In this document: piece by piece, positions 11,329 to 22,276 of the stretch
Layout of the letters: every line of letters begins with the position of its first letter
Numbering within the stretch: the first letter of the stretch is position 1
DNA from: Pyropia yezoensis
Lineage: Eukaryota > Rhodophyta > Bangiophyceae > Bangiales > Bangiaceae
Assembly: GCA_009829735.1 (NCBI GenBank)
Contig: CM020620.1
Span: forward strand, 21,550,020-21,614,019
DNA length: 64,000 bases
Direction of reading: 5' to 3'
Notes under the pieces: model-generated
Database searches by the model: none
The model's input: the letters and a program-made list of their open reading frames with translations, nothing else
What the model was told of the DNA's origin: nothing
Made by a program: the position numbers and the translations under genes

Positions 11329-13089
11329 ATGGCTACCCTCCCTGGCACGACGGTGCCCGAAGGGGTAGACCCCGCGTCCCTTGACGCATCCCTGGTCACC
11401 GCGGGGGACGGTGCCCAACCCGGCGTTCTCCCTACGGGTGAAGCAGACCTGGGCGGGACATCCGGTAGTGGACTGGAGTCTACAGGCGGCCAAGTACCCC
11501 CTGCTCCCGTTCCTCCGGCTGTTCCTCCTGTGGGAGCCACCCCGGGGTCAACGGCGTTTGAGTCCGCTCGCAGCAGACGTCTCCCTCCTGTCGGTTCTAC
11601 TCTTCAACCTCCAGGGATAGCCCCTGGTGTGTTTACTCCTGGACCCACACATGGCAGCTGGGTGTATACACCTCTTCCTGTGGGCACTAGCAGTGCCAGA
11701 GGCACCGCTATGACTGGTTCTACGGGTCTTCCTGAGACTTCGACTCCTGGGACCGGCCAAGCTTTTCCTCCCCTTGCGTCCTATGGGGCGGGGAGCTCCA
11801 AGACCGGTGACCGGAGCAGCCGTAGGCGTCGGCGTCGTCGCCGCCGCTCTAGCACCAGCGAGACCAGTTCCTCCAGCTCTGAGGAGGGATATGACTGGGA
11901 TGCATCTCCCGGTCCTACCCGGCGCAGGCTAGTCGAGTTCGACTTCCCTGCCCACCAAGTGGGAGATGCCACCCTGAACAAGGTCACGTATTGGGGTAAC
12001 TACCGGCTGGAGAACCAAGACCAAGGTTACACCCGGAAGATGGCCAAGAAGATGGCATCCCTGAACCGGCGAATGCAGCCGAGCTTTGGGGGACATCCTA
12101 AGTTTTCCGGGAAGAGACCGGCGCTTATCTTTGCCTTCCTGCGCCGGTTTGTCAAGGCATGCAATGACAACGATGTGTCCGAGGGCAAGGCTCTCTATCT
12201 CCTGGTTAACTTCATGACCGGAGAAGCGGAACAGCGGTTTGCACAGGTTCTACCAGACTCTGCCGGGCACATTGTTGGACGTACCGTCGCGAGTTATCCG
12301 GAGGCGGTCAACTGGCTCCTGTCCAACTACGCAGACGCGGACTCCCTGCGTAAGGCAGTCGGTAGGCTGAACCGGGCAACCATGGAGAGACAAGAGACTC
12401 CAGAGGCGTTCGCCCGTCGTGTCCGGGAGATGAGCGATGCTTGTGGCAACGTTTACCCTGAGGACAGGCTCAAGATGATCTTCTCGGAAGGGCTTCCTGA
12501 ATATCTTCAAGTGGATGCGGAGAACTACAACCAGGAACATCAAGAACATACCTTCCAGCAGTTGATGGCCTACACCCAGGGCAAGCACCGGCAAGCCAAG
12601 GCCCTCCAGGCTCCTATGGTATCAACCCCCAAGCCGTTGTCGCGAGTTCGTCCCGGACCCGACAAGTATAAGGGAGGTGATAACCCTGTACCGGTACTCG
12701 CAGTTGGCGAGGCCTCACCCATGGAGTCAAGGGACAAGTGGGGCGGCTTCGTTTCTAAGGAGCAACCTTCCCTGGTCGCCCCCAAGCAGATCAGGAACCA
12801 GCGGTTCCGGTCTTGCTGGCTGTGCCAGAAGGAGGATCATATGTCCTACCAGTGCCCGACCATTCCCGAGGATCTCCAGGAGAAACTCAAGCGTCAAGGA
12901 CTGGTGTTTGCAAAGGCGGTCAACTGGGCTGACCGGCGGGCACCCTCCAAGATGGACAAGGCACAGGTACATGCCATCCGAGTGGCAACCTTACAGAGCA
13001 TCACGGAGGCTCTGGCAAGGGAAGCTCCTACGGACTTTGACCTGGAGACCGAAACCTCTAAGGACTCCTCGGAGCCGGGAAACGAGTAG
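11329..13089 (+). CDS. Gag of element B (586 aa)
   Basis: An intact gag. The N-terminal half is Pro/Gly/Ser-rich, with an Arg-rich patch (RRRRRRRRSSTSETSSSS region, about residues 165-185). A helical capsid-like domain with FAFLRRFVKACNDNDVSEG and LLSNYADADSLRKAVGRLN follows, then a single CCHC knuckle, CWLCQKEDHMSYQC, near residue 500. ATG 11329 is the first start after the leader. The last codons are CCG GGA AAC GAG TAG, so the gag stop lies three bases after a G-GGA-AAC slippery heptamer. This is the only uninterrupted gag frame besides that of element C. Confidence 0.88.
   Translation: MATLPGTTVPEGVDPASLDASLVTAGDGAQPGVLPTGEADLGGTSGSGLESTGGQVPPAPVPPAVPPVGATPGSTAFESARSRRLPPVGSTLQPPGIAPGVFTPGPTHGSWVYTPLPVGTSSARGTAMTGSTGLPETSTPGTGQAFPPLASYGAGSSKTGDRSSRRRRRRRRRSSTSETSSSSSEEGYDWDASPGPTRRRLVEFDFPAHQVGDATLNKVTYWGNYRLENQDQGYTRKMAKKMASLNRRMQPSFGGHPKFSGKRPALIFAFLRRFVKACNDNDVSEGKALYLLVNFMTGEAEQRFAQVLPDSAGHIVGRTVASYPEAVNWLLSNYADADSLRKAVGRLNRATMERQETPEAFARRVREMSDACGNVYPEDRLKMIFSEGLPEYLQVDAENYNQEHQEHTFQQLMAYTQGKHRQAKALQAPMVSTPKPLSRVRPGPDKYKGGDNPVPVLAVGEASPMESRDKWGGFVSKEQPSLVAPKQIRNQRFRSCWLCQKEDHMSYQCPTIPEDLQEKLKRQGLVFAKAVNWADRRAPSKMDKAQVHAIRVATLQSITEALAREAPTDFDLETETSKDSSEPGNE
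13077..13083 (+). promoter_or_regulatory. Candidate -1 frameshift site, GGGAAAC (element B)
   Basis: The heptamer fits X-XXY-YYZ in the gag frame. From its last base the -1 frame is open without a stop into the protease (CGA GTA GGG ... 13218 and on). The same heptamer stands at the same place in A (23851-23857) and C (35187-35193), again with pol in the -1 frame. Confidence 0.7.
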
Positions 13090-16000
13090 GGCAGGCGCTC
13101 TCCCCAAGTGTCTTCCCGAATCTCCAACGGCAGGGTACTTCTACCTGTTCTCCCCTTGCGTGCCGGGAGAAAGGACGGCAGTTACCTGCTCAACCGGTAG
13201 CCGCCTGGACACCCTGTTTGTTCAAGGGGACCTTGCTCGTCCTGCGTAAGGAAAACCTCAAGATTAATGCTCGTATGCGTGTGGGGGATAGCCTCCCCCA
13301 AGCTGTTACGCCGGTGGTCGACACGGGAGCCGGACCAAGCGTCATCACTGAGAACCTGTTACCTCCGGGCTGGCGTCGACATGCCTGGAAAGCGCCTACC
13401 AAGACCCGGATTGTAGACGCATCAGGTCAAACCCTACGACCGCTTGGCCGTCTTCCCGTCGCCATCTATGTCAACAATGAACCAATGCTTTTTCCCTTTC
13501 TAGTAGTCAAGACCTTATCAGTCCCCCTCATCCTAGGCTGGGACTTCCAGAAGCAGCATGTCAAGAGCATCCTACCCGGAGAAGGAAAGGTGCAGTTCAA
13601 CCATGGGTTTGTGTCACCAGTGCTGGAGCACCTGGACACCAAGGTTCGTGTGGCCAAGAACCAGAAGGAACGCATCCCACCCTCTACCTTGACCCTCATC
13701 AAACCGGTGCTCCTACCTCCTCGCTCGGAGACCAAGGTTCAAGTCACGACCCGGACTGCAGGTCAATGCCTGATCTACGGACGCAAGGAATTTCTGGCGA
13801 AACACCGATTATACCTAGCCCACGGACACCACAAGAAGGTGGAGAGGCACACCCCGTTCTCGGTGCTGATCGTCAACGTGAGCCGGAAGCCAATAACCCT
13901 CGCCAAGGGCACTCGAGTTGGTACAGCAGAGCCTTACCGGGGGTCCGCCCGCGCTATGAGCAAGGAAGACCTCTTCAACCTGCAACAAGAGCTGGCATCC
14001 AACTTGACGGCCTTAGACGTATCTCCGGAACAAGAGCAGGCTGGCCGTACTACTCCGAAGCCCGAACAAGCACCGCCCAGGATGCCGAAGGTCAACCAAG
14101 AAAACGTCCCTCCCGACTTGAAGGAGGCACTGGAGAAGCTTCTCCAGGAATATCGGCACCTGTGGTCTGGAGAGCTGGGCAAGATGGACGCCACCCTACA
14201 CCGGATTCAACTCAAGCCAGATGCCAAACCAGTGCACATGCACCCATACCGGGCTGGACCTCATCGCCGGGATGAGATTGAGAAGCAGGTTAACAAGATG
14301 CTCAAGATGGATGTTATCGAGCCGTCTGATGGCGAGTGGGCTTTCCCGGTGGTAGTCGTCCCGAAACCTGGCGGTCACTTCCGTTTCTGCGTTGACTACA
14401 GACGCCTGAACGAGATGACAGTCAAGGATGTATACCCGATACCCCGGATGGATGATTGCCTCGACTTTCTTGGTGATGCCACCCTCTTCTCGACGCTGGA
14501 TTGTAATGCCGGTTACTGGCAGATCCCTCTGGCTGACGAGGACAAGGACAAGACAACCTTCACGTGCCACATGGGACTGTTCCGGTGCAAGCGTCTCCCT
14601 TTTGGTCTCACTAATGCTCCGGCAACCTTCCAGAGAGCCATCGACATCATCCTGTCGGGGCTAAGGTGGAGAACATGTTTGGTCTACCTGGACGACATCA
14701 TTGTTTTCTCCAAGACCCCAGCGGAACACCTGGAGCACCTTCGAGAGGTCCTGGCCCTCCTGTCCAAGGCTGGAGTTACCCTCAAGGCCGAGAAGTGCCA
14801 CCTGTTTGAGACTGAGGTGGAGTACCTGGGGCACGTGCTGAGTCCGGGGGAGCTCCGAGTCAACGAGAAGAACATCAAGGCCCTCCGGCATGCACGGCAA
14901 CCTAAAACCCAGACGGAACTCAAGAGCTTCCTGGGTATGTGCAACGTCTACCGCCGGTTCGTACGGGACTACGCTCTGATTGCCCGGCCCTTGACCAAGC
15001 TTACTAGCAAGAAGCTTCCAGCACAACTCCCGGTGTTCGACGAGAAGCAGACAGCAGCCTTCGAAGAGCTCAAGAAGCGCCTGACCACCACTCCAGTACT
15101 GGCGTTACCCAAGCGGGAGGGTCAGGTTGTTCTGGAGACTGACGCCTGTGGCGTCCAGGTGGGGTGCTCACTACTCCAGCAACAACCTGATGGGCACTTC
15201 CTCCCGATAGGCTACTACAGTCGCGTCTTGACTCCAGCCGAGAAGAACTATTCCACGACCGAGCGCGAGTGCTTGGCGGTCGTCTGGGCTTGCTTCCTGT
15301 TACGTCCATATCTTGAAGGACAAGAGTTCCTCATCCGGACGGACCACGCCAGTCTAAGGTGGCTGCTATGCATGGACAGCAGTCAAGGAAGGGTCGCCCG
15401 GTGGCGCCTACGCCTTTCGGAGTTCAAGTACAAGGTGTGCACCAGAGCAGGGAGGGAGCACCACTGCGCCGACACCATGTCCAGGCTGGAGACTCCTGCA
15501 GCCGATACCGGTCCTATCCCGGAGGAAATACCTTGCTTCATCCTCCCGAATGTCGGACGTGGCTGGCACGCTCCCCTGTACGAGACACCTGACGCTCATC
15601 AACCGGTAACCATTCACCGGATGCTGGAGGCACAATTGACGGACCCTCAATGCTTGGAGCTTCGCCACCAAATGGACCTGAACCGGAACAGTCGCTTCTC
15701 CGAGTCTACAGACGGACTCCTGGTACGGGTGGTCACCCTTCGATGGGGCAACTCAAGTCTACGTACCCGGAGCCTACGGACTGACATNNNNNNNNNNNNN
15801 NNNNNNNNNNNNNNNNNNNNNNNNNNNNNNNNNNNNNNNNNNNNNNNNNNNNNNNNNNNNNNNNNNNNNNNNNNNNNNNNNNNNNNNNNNNNNNNNNNNN
15901 NNNNNNNNNNNNNNNNNNNNNNNNNNNNNNNNNNNNNNNNNNNNNNNNNNNNNNNNNNNNNNNNNNNNNNNNNNNNNNNNNNNNNNNNNNNNNNNNNNNN

Positions 16001-19000
16001 NNNNNNNNNNNNNNNNNNNNNNNNNNNNNNNNNNNNNNNNNNNNNNNNNNNNNNNNNNNNNNNNNNNNNNNNNNNNNNNNNNNNNNNNNNNNNNNNNNNN
16101 NNNNNNNNNNNNNNNNNNNNNNNNNNNNNNNNNNNNNNNNNNNNNNNNNNNNNNNNNNNNNNNNNNNNNNNNNNNNNNNNNNNNNNNNNNNNNNNNNNNN
16201 NNNNNNNNNNNNNNNNNNNNNNNNNNNNNNNNNNNNNNNNNNNNNNNNNNNNNNNNNNNNNNNNNNNNNNNNNNNNNNNNNNNNNNNACGAGATGACAGT
16301 CAAGGATGTATACCCGATACCCCGGATGATGATTGCCTCGACTTTCTTGGTGATGCCACCCTCTTCTCGACGCTGGATTGTAATGCCGGTTACTGGCAGA
16401 TCCCTCTGGCTGACGAGGACAAGGACAAGACAAACCTTCACGTGCCACATGGGACTGTTCCGGTGCAAGCGTCTCCCTTTTGGTCTCACTAATGCTCCGG
16501 CAACCTTCCAGAGAGCCATCGGACATCATCCTGTCGGGGCTAAGGTGGAGAACATGTTTGGTCTACCTGGACGACATCATTGTTTTCTCCAAGACCCCAG
16601 CGGAACACCTGGAGCACCTTCGAGAGGTCCTGGCCCTCCTGTCCAAGGCTGGAGTTACCCTCAAGGCCGAGAAGTGCCACCTGTTTGAGACTGAGGTGGA
16701 GTACCTGGGGCACGTGCTGAGTCCGGGGGAGCTCCGAGTCAACGAGAAGAACATCAAGGCCCTCCGGCATGCACGGCAACCTAAAACCCAGACGGAACTC
16801 AAGAGCTTCCTGGGTATGTGCAACGTCTACCGCGGTTCGTACGGGACTACGCTCTGATTGCCCGGCCCTTGACCAAGCTTACTAGCAAGAAGCTTCCAGC
16901 ACAACTCCCGGTGTTCGACGAGAAGCAGACAGCAGCCTTCGAAGAGCTCAAGAAGCGCCTGACCACCACTCCAGTACTGGCGTTACCCAAGCGGGAGGGT
17001 CAGGTTGTTCTGGAGACTGACGCCTGTGGCGTCCAGGTGGGGTGCTCACTACTCCAGCAACAACCTGATGGGCACTTCCTCCCGATAGGCTACTACAGTC
17101 GCGTCTTGACTCCAGCCGAGAAGAACTATTCCACGACCGAGCGCGAGTGCTTGGCGGTCGTCTGGGCTTGCTTCCTGTTACGTCCATATCTTGAAGGACA
17201 AGAGTTCCTCATCCGGACGGACCACGCCAGTCTAAGGTGGCTGCTATGCATGGACAGCAGTCAAGGAAGGGTCGCCCGGTGGCGCCTACGCCTTTCGGAG
17301 TTCAAGTACAAGGTGTGCACCAGAGCAGGGAGGGAGCACCACTGCGCCGACACCATGTCCAGGCTGGAGACTCCTGCAGCCGATACCGGTCCTATCCCGG
17401 AGGAAATACCTTGCTTCATCCTCCCGAATGTCGGACGTGGCTGGCACGCTCCCCTGTACGAGACACCTGACGCTCATCAACCGGTAACCATTCACCGGAT
17501 GCTGGAGGCACAATTGACGGACCCTCAATGCTTGGAGCTTCGCCACCAAATGGACCTGAACCGGAACAGTCGCTTCTCCGAGTCTACAGACGGACTCCTG
17601 GTACGGGTGTCACCCTTCGATGGGGCAACTCAAGTCTACGTACCCCGGAGCCTACGGACTGACATCCTACGCCTGGAGCACTTGTCTCCCCAGGCCGGGC
17701 ATCCTGGTATCAATCGGATGTATGCTTCCATGAGACGACATTATTACTGGGAAACCATGGCCAGTGACGTCCATAAGTGCCTGGAGGCTTGTATTTCTTG
17801 TGCAAGGAACCGGTTGTCCCAGAGGAAGAAGACTTCTAAGCTACGCCTATTCCCTGCGGCGGAGCCCTTTGCAAGCTTAAGCATGGACATCCTGGGGCCC
17901 CTACCTGAGACCTCCAGTGGCAACATATACCTGCTCATCATTTGTGACCGGTTCTCCAAGTTCACTCGAGCAATCCCGTTGAGAACCATCACGGCTCTGG
18001 ATGTCACGTCGGCCTTCTGCGAGTACTGGATAGCTGCCTACGGCCCTCCAGACTCCGTCTTAACCGACAACGGTCCCCAGTTTGCATCCCTGTTCTTCCA
18101 AGGAGTCTGTGACCTGATGGGCATCAAGAACTTGTACACCACGACGTACCACCCTCAAACGAACGGTCAGGTGGAACGATTCAACCGGACCCTAGTGGAC
18201 ATGCTACGGCACTACGTGGAGGAGCACCAAGAAGACTGGGACGAGCTCCTGGCTGTCCTCACTCTAGCCTACAACTCCCGAGTTCACCGAACAACGGGAG
18301 TCGCTCCACTCGACTTTGTCACCCCAAGGCGGCTGACCAACTTCTCCCTGGAAAGAATACCGGATGGTCTCCAGCCTGCACTGAAGTCAGGTCCCAAGGC
18401 AAAGGATGAGTTCCTGGAACAACTAAAGCTCCTGCTCCCGAGAGTCAAGGAGTCAATCTCAAAGACCCAGGAGCGATACAAGCGGGACTATGACAAGGGT
18501 GTCCGGGAAAAGAACAAGGAACTGGGTGGTGGCGACTGGGTTTTTGTGGACAACCATAGCAAGACCCGGGGGAAGCTGGACTCTAAGACGGATGGACCTT
18601 ATGAGATTCTCAATACGGATGGCTGGACCTTCCTTCTAGACGTGGATGGCTCTCCGTACCGGGTGAGCAGCGACCATGTCACCCGAGCTCCACCGCCAAG
18701 CCAACGGGACTTGACCCGGCGTAAGCGGACTGCGATACCCTGGCTATCCCAAGAAGAAGGTCGGGAATTTGTCTACGTCAAGTTTGTCGACCATGCCTGG
18801 AGAGATGGACGCCTGTACCTGCGAGTACGCTGGTTCGGTTTTAACCCAGCAGATGATACATGGGAACCCTCAAACCGGCTACCCATCGCGGACGTCTGTG
18901 CCTACACGCGACGGAACGGGATCGAGGGCACTCCAGTGGCCAGAGCCGGCAAGATTCTGGAGTCGGACACGGAGGAGGACCAAGAGGACGGGGCCAACCA

Positions 19001-19055
19001 AGACCCTGGGGACGAGACGAGCTCACCCGCAACGGATGCGGAACAAGAGGATTGA
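13084..19055 (+). CDS. Pol of element B (protease-RT-RNase H-integrase-chromodomain), broken by an assembly gap
   Basis: A Ty3 polyprotein in the -1 frame relative to gag. Protease VVDTGAGPSVI (about 13315); RT with FCVDYRRLNE and VYLDDIIVFS (14685 on); RNase H with ETDACGVQVG, TERECLAVVWA and RTDHASLRWLL; integrase with an HHCC region (17690-17815), SMDILGPLP, LTDNGPQFA and the Glu of NGQVERFN (18173); and a C-terminal chromodomain, LYLRVRWFGFNPADDTWE (about 18820). The gap at 15788-16287 and the repeated segment 14410-15787/16288-17665 make the frame appear split; single-base indels cluster near the gap. When the duplicate is ignored every domain occurs once and in order. I infer an intact gene. 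Confidence 0.82.
15788..16287. other. Gap of exactly 500 N
   Basis: A placeholder-length gap. The 1,378 bases before it (14410-15787) and the 1,378 bases after it (16288-17665) are the same sequence apart from about six single-base indels, so the gap probably joins two overlapping contigs rather than spanning missing sequence. Confidence 0.9.
16288..17665 (+). repeat. Second copy of 14410-15787 (probable false duplication)
   Basis: It begins inside the RT at ACGAGATGACAGTC and ends in the RNase H/integrase linker at GGACTGACAT. Differences from the first copy are single-base insertions or deletions. Four lie in the first 550 bases of this copy and two at the end of the first copy, next to the gap. 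That is the error pattern of raw contig ends, not of divergence. Confidence 0.85.
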
Positions 19056-19200
19056 GAAGAAGGGAACGGGTATATCAAGGAGAACACGCAATGCAAGCAT
19101 GGAACAATCAAGGAAACCAAGCACCCGCTCGAGCAACCCTTCTCTCCGCCTCTTCCCTCCTCGCTTCTCCCAAGACCCTCACACTCCTTGCATCCAACTA

Positions 19201-21318
19201 CTACTCCCGGCGCGGACGCTGAGCCGCGGGAGTGTCCTCCGGCGTTGCCTCCGCGGTACGACGGGAACCGGAGGAAGACGGGATGACGTAGTGCGGTGGA
19301 CGCGGCGCATCCCGGTATGACGCCATCGGAGTAGTACCAGTAGTTGCCGGTGGCTCCCGCTCATCCAGATATGTCCGTCGGCGCCGCTGGAAGCCCGTGA
19401 AGGTCTCTGACCACTGCTGGGCCAGGCCATGCCGCGTCAAAGTCGCCAGAAGTTCGCCAACCACCGGGTTGTTCGACATCTGGCCGCTGTCCGCGCAAGC
19501 AAACACCCGGTCGACCACGTCGTTCAAGACGCTGGCGTAAGTACCCAGCACCAGAGAGGACCCGACGCCTTCAACCTGCACCGGAAGACGACCCAGCTGG
19601 TCTTCAATCATGCCGACGTCGTACTGGTCGCATGTTGGACCACCTTGGTTCAGGTACCAGTCAGGCACCCGGAAGCGGGTGAGGCGCAGAGTCGGCGCCG
19701 GAATCTCGAACCGGCCCGAGGATGACACTACCGGACGGTCCACAACGGCCCCCGAGACCGGAGTACCCAACTCCAGCGGAGGCACAGCGCCGCCGGCGTT
19801 GGAAGAAGGCGTCCGGGGTAGAGCGGCCGGAGTAATCGGCGACCGCACGGCCACTCCCAGACTCGCCGCAGACAAGCGCGGTGCCGGAGGAGCTTGAAGT
19901 ACTGGCACAGCCGGAACAGGGCGCGGACGTGCCGGTGACGGTTCAGGCGAGGCGACCGGGGCGACAGGGGCAACCGGAGGAAGTGGAGCCGCCGCAGACG
20001 CCCGACCGACCGCCGCGGCCCATCCCGACTCCTGCACCGGCGGTCCAACTGGCAGAAGATCAAGGGCGGCCGGAGCAGGAAAGCTACCTAGCTGCGGCCA
20101 CGCCGGAAGCGGCGTCGCCAGCTGCACCTTGGCCGGAGAAGACTGGTAGACCACCTGCGCCCAACCGAAGCCATCCCGACGCGGGCGGTTCTGGTCGGCA
20201 ATCGCGTTCAAGAAGTTCCGGTCATGCACCGGCACCAGACGCCGGAAGTCGATCATCGCCTGGAAGAGCTCCTTGTACTCCTCGTCCTGGCTGCACAGGA
20301 AGTCGACGGTCAACTTGTCGACAATCCAGACCATCAGGAGGTCAGGGAGAAACCAAAGCCGGTTGGACACCAAGACCTCATGAAGCCAGTGGTTGGCCGC
20401 CAAGACTGTCATCTCGGACGTGTACATCATGTACGGGATTGAGTGGAAGAAGCCCTTGATCGACGCCTGAGTCAAGGCGTCCAAGAAGTACCAGGTGCAA
20501 GGGATGCTGGAAGGAGCAAACCCGACCGGGATCTCGACTTCCTGCTGCTGCGGGATGACCTTGGGGTAGTACGCCGCCCGGTTAGCCTTGTCCAGCTTCC
20601 AGAACTCCTGGTGGTTGCAGCTCACGAGGAAGTCACGCTGACGCCCGCGTCGCTCACCCTGCTCCCGTGCCGGCGACAACTTGGAGTATTTCCGGGTCAA
20701 GAAAGGCGGCTCCAGAGCGACCATGCTCGGACGGGGGTCGCAGTTCAAGCTTCCCGACCCCTTGAGCGCCTCGTCCCAGACCTTGAGCGCCCGGTGGACG
20801 TACCCTTCCTCCTCCGGCCACCGGAGAACGGACGCGGACACGCGACGCTCGGTCAGGGGTAGATCCAGTACCAGCGCGAAGGGGAGATCCTCCAGACGAG
20901 CAGCCCAAGAGGAACCCGAGAAGCTCTGGGAGCGGTCTTGTGCCAGGCGCATCTGGTCCGCCGTATGAAGACGTGCCTTGTCCATCTCGGTCAAGACCCC
21001 GCGCTGGAGTTCCTTGCGCCAGAGGTCCATGCAATCCTGCTGGCACTGGGCCGCGCCGGCGTTGCCGACCACCGTGGAGTAACGCCGGGCCGCCAGAGGG
21101 TCCTGCCCAAGAAGCATCTCCGGGAGACCCTCCGGGGGGGCCTCGACCGGGTGCATCGCGGAAGCCGGGGGAACTCGATCCGTCCCCGCCGTGGCGACCG
21201 GCGCCGGCACCGACATCCGAGGAACCGGAGGCAGGAGAGGGGCACGACGACCCGAGTTCTCCTCCGCAACACTCGCCGCCGGAACCACGGGCCCAGCTTG
21301 GATCTCGGAACTGGACAT
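19201..21318 (-). CDS. Antisense ORF of chromovirus B (705 aa, unknown function)
   Basis: Convergent with pol (145 bp between the ends) and located before the 3' LTR. The frame extends upstream into the LTR, but ATG at 21318 (MSSSEIQAG) is the first start outside it. Residues 1-130 are Pro/Ser-rich. The central domain contains DFLVSCNHQEF, YYPKVIPQQQEVEIPVGF (first Tyr at 250) and LAANHWLHEV...RLWFLPDLL. These match YLVTSAQLEF, YYPKKPEWWPQVEVPYGF and LATQWLLEV...MLWHLPLRL in element C in the same order. A Pro/Ala-rich linker, a second helical domain (WYLNQGG ... VLNDVVDRVF) and a basic tail ending PRRE follow. No retroviral domain, signal peptide or membrane helix is seen. Confidence 0.78.
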   Translation of the reverse strand: MSSSEIQAGPVVPAASVAEENSGRRAPLLPPVPRMSVPAPVATAGTDRVPPASAMHPVEAPPEGLPEMLLGQDPLAARRYSTVVGNAGAAQCQQDCMDLWRKELQRGVLTEMDKARLHTADQMRLAQDRSQSFSGSSWAARLEDLPFALVLDLPLTERRVSASVLRWPEEEGYVHRALKVWDEALKGSGSLNCDPRPSMVALEPPFLTRKYSKLSPAREQGERRGRQRDFLVSCNHQEFWKLDKANRAAYYPKVIPQQQEVEIPVGFAPSSIPCTWYFLDALTQASIKGFFHSIPYMMYTSEMTVLAANHWLHEVLVSNRLWFLPDLLMVWIVDKLTVDFLCSQDEEYKELFQAMIDFRRLVPVHDRNFLNAIADQNRPRRDGFGWAQVVYQSSPAKVQLATPLPAWPQLGSFPAPAALDLLPVGPPVQESGWAAAVGRASAAAPLPPVAPVAPVASPEPSPARPRPVPAVPVLQAPPAPRLSAASLGVAVRSPITPAALPRTPSSNAGGAVPPLELGTPVSGAVVDRPVVSSSGRFEIPAPTLRLTRFRVPDWYLNQGGPTCDQYDVGMIEDQLGRLPVQVEGVGSSLVLGTYASVLNDVVDRVFACADSGQMSNNPVVGELLATLTRHGLAQQWSETFTGFQRRRRTYLDEREPPATTGTTPMASYRDAPRPPHYVIPSSSGSRRTAEATPEDTPAAQRPRRE

Positions 21319-21503
21319 ACCGTCCAGACTCCGGGGAACGAGAGGGCCAAGGTGAAGGAACGGAAGGGGGGGGGCAGAATCGGGGCAGGTGATCGTGACC
21401 GGGGTGAAGACGCTCGACCTCGGCACCGGTGTGGACGTGCTCGAGGCTGTGCACGGTGGCACCTGGTTCGGCCCGAGGACGTGCCGGACTAGGGAGGGAG
21501 CTA

Positions 21504-22075
21504 TGTAGCATCCCTGGCCCCGACTTGGCGCCGACCCGGGACTGCAACCAGAGGGCACCAGGTGCCAGAACACGCCCGCCGTGTGGCGATGGTTGGCGGC
21601 CGTGGCCCGTGCCCGGCACTGGGATGCGGTGGACTACGCTATCCACACGCGAGAGAGGGATTTCTGATGTGTTTTTGCATATTTGTGAGGGACTTGATTT
21701 GAGAGAATTTGAGTGTGAGATTAGTGAGTGGGAATAGAATTAGTAGTGATAGTGGCCCCCGACCTGACGAGGTTAGACTCGGGTCGGGGCCACTCGGGGT
21801 TATGGGGGGGCTACCGGGCCAACGTGCCGGGGTTCCCCCAGATGCACGTTAAGAGGGACAGCGAGGCGCCCTCGGCCCGCGCCCTCAGGGAAAAAGACAA
21901 CTGCGCGTTTGCTTTCCTCTTCCCCGTGTGCACTACCGTGCGTATCTGTTTGCCCTGCAAGCAGGCACGTGAGGCAACAGGCATACCATTCTCGTAGTTC
22001 CCCTTTCTGCGTTACCTGTCCCTTTCCCCCGAGGGATATTGACACGTGTCTGAGAGGATCGAGTTTTATACCACA
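21504..22075 (+). repeat. 3' LTR of element B
   Basis: 572 bp, identical to 10548-11119 by eye. It is preceded by a purine run (AGGGAGGGAG) at about 21490-21500, the polypurine tract. The TSD GAAAT follows at 22076-22080, inside the 214-bp element. Confidence 0.92.
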
Positions 22076-22080
22076 GAAAT

Positions 22081-22271
22081 CGCCGGAAAAATCGATGTTG
22101 GATGCCCGGAATCGAACCCACGCCATGGAACATATGTTAACCAGGCCTTGTGGACCACTGCGCCACGGGTTGAATCCTTGACATCTTGGGCCAGATATGG
22201 GCTTTCCAGCCCAAATCCTTACAGCACCGATCGCTGGGTCCGTTATACGTGGCAGTCGCGATACTGCCACA
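22081..22271 (-). mobile_element. 214-bp TG...CA element with tRNA-like Pol III boxes (main part)
   Basis: This sits in the RT of element A and is split by element B: 23 bp lie at 10525-10547 and 191 bp here. The target duplication TCCGG is at 10520-10524 and 22272-22276. The ends TGTAGCAG...CTGCCACA match the ends of the LTRs nearby, so it looks like a solo LTR or a miniature LTR element. On minus it contains a perfect tRNA A box, TGGCGCAGTGG (22155-22165), a perfect B box, GGTTCGATTCC (22108-22118), at tRNA-like spacing, and a T5 run just downstream (22088-22092). The acceptor and T stems are degenerate, so it is not a functional tRNA. A terminal hairpin (GTGGCAGT/ACTGCCAC) lies at about 22246-22270. 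Confidence 0.75.
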
Positions 22272-22276
22272 TCCGG

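Larger units (their letters stand above)
10548..22075 (+). mobile_element. Chromovirus B (Ty3/gypsy), youngest insertion
   Basis: The LTRs 10548-11119 and 21504-22075 are 572 bp each, with no difference seen. The target duplication GAAAT is at 10543-10547 and 22076-22080. Order: LTR, primer-binding site, gag (11329-13089), pol in the -1 frame (to 19055), antisense ORF (21318-19201 on minus), polypurine tract (about 21490-21500) and LTR. Identical LTRs imply a very recent insertion. The span includes a 500-N gap and a duplicated contig end, so the true length is probably about 9.65 kb rather than 11.5 kb. Confidence 0.92.

Noticed and set aside
15788..16287. Long ORF reading through the N gap
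   Set aside because: Unknown bases cannot contain stops. The frame on both sides belongs to duplicated contig ends.
22099..22119. Primer-binding site of a further plus-strand LTR element (TGGATGCCCGG...)
   Set aside because: There is no gag or pol behind it. The same bases are the 3' end of a tRNA-like unit inside a short element with its own target duplication.
22247..22271. U4 snRNA 5' end (GTGGCAGTATCG on minus)
   Set aside because: The match is about 12 nt and is not followed by other U4 sequence. It is part of the terminal hairpin of the 214-bp element.
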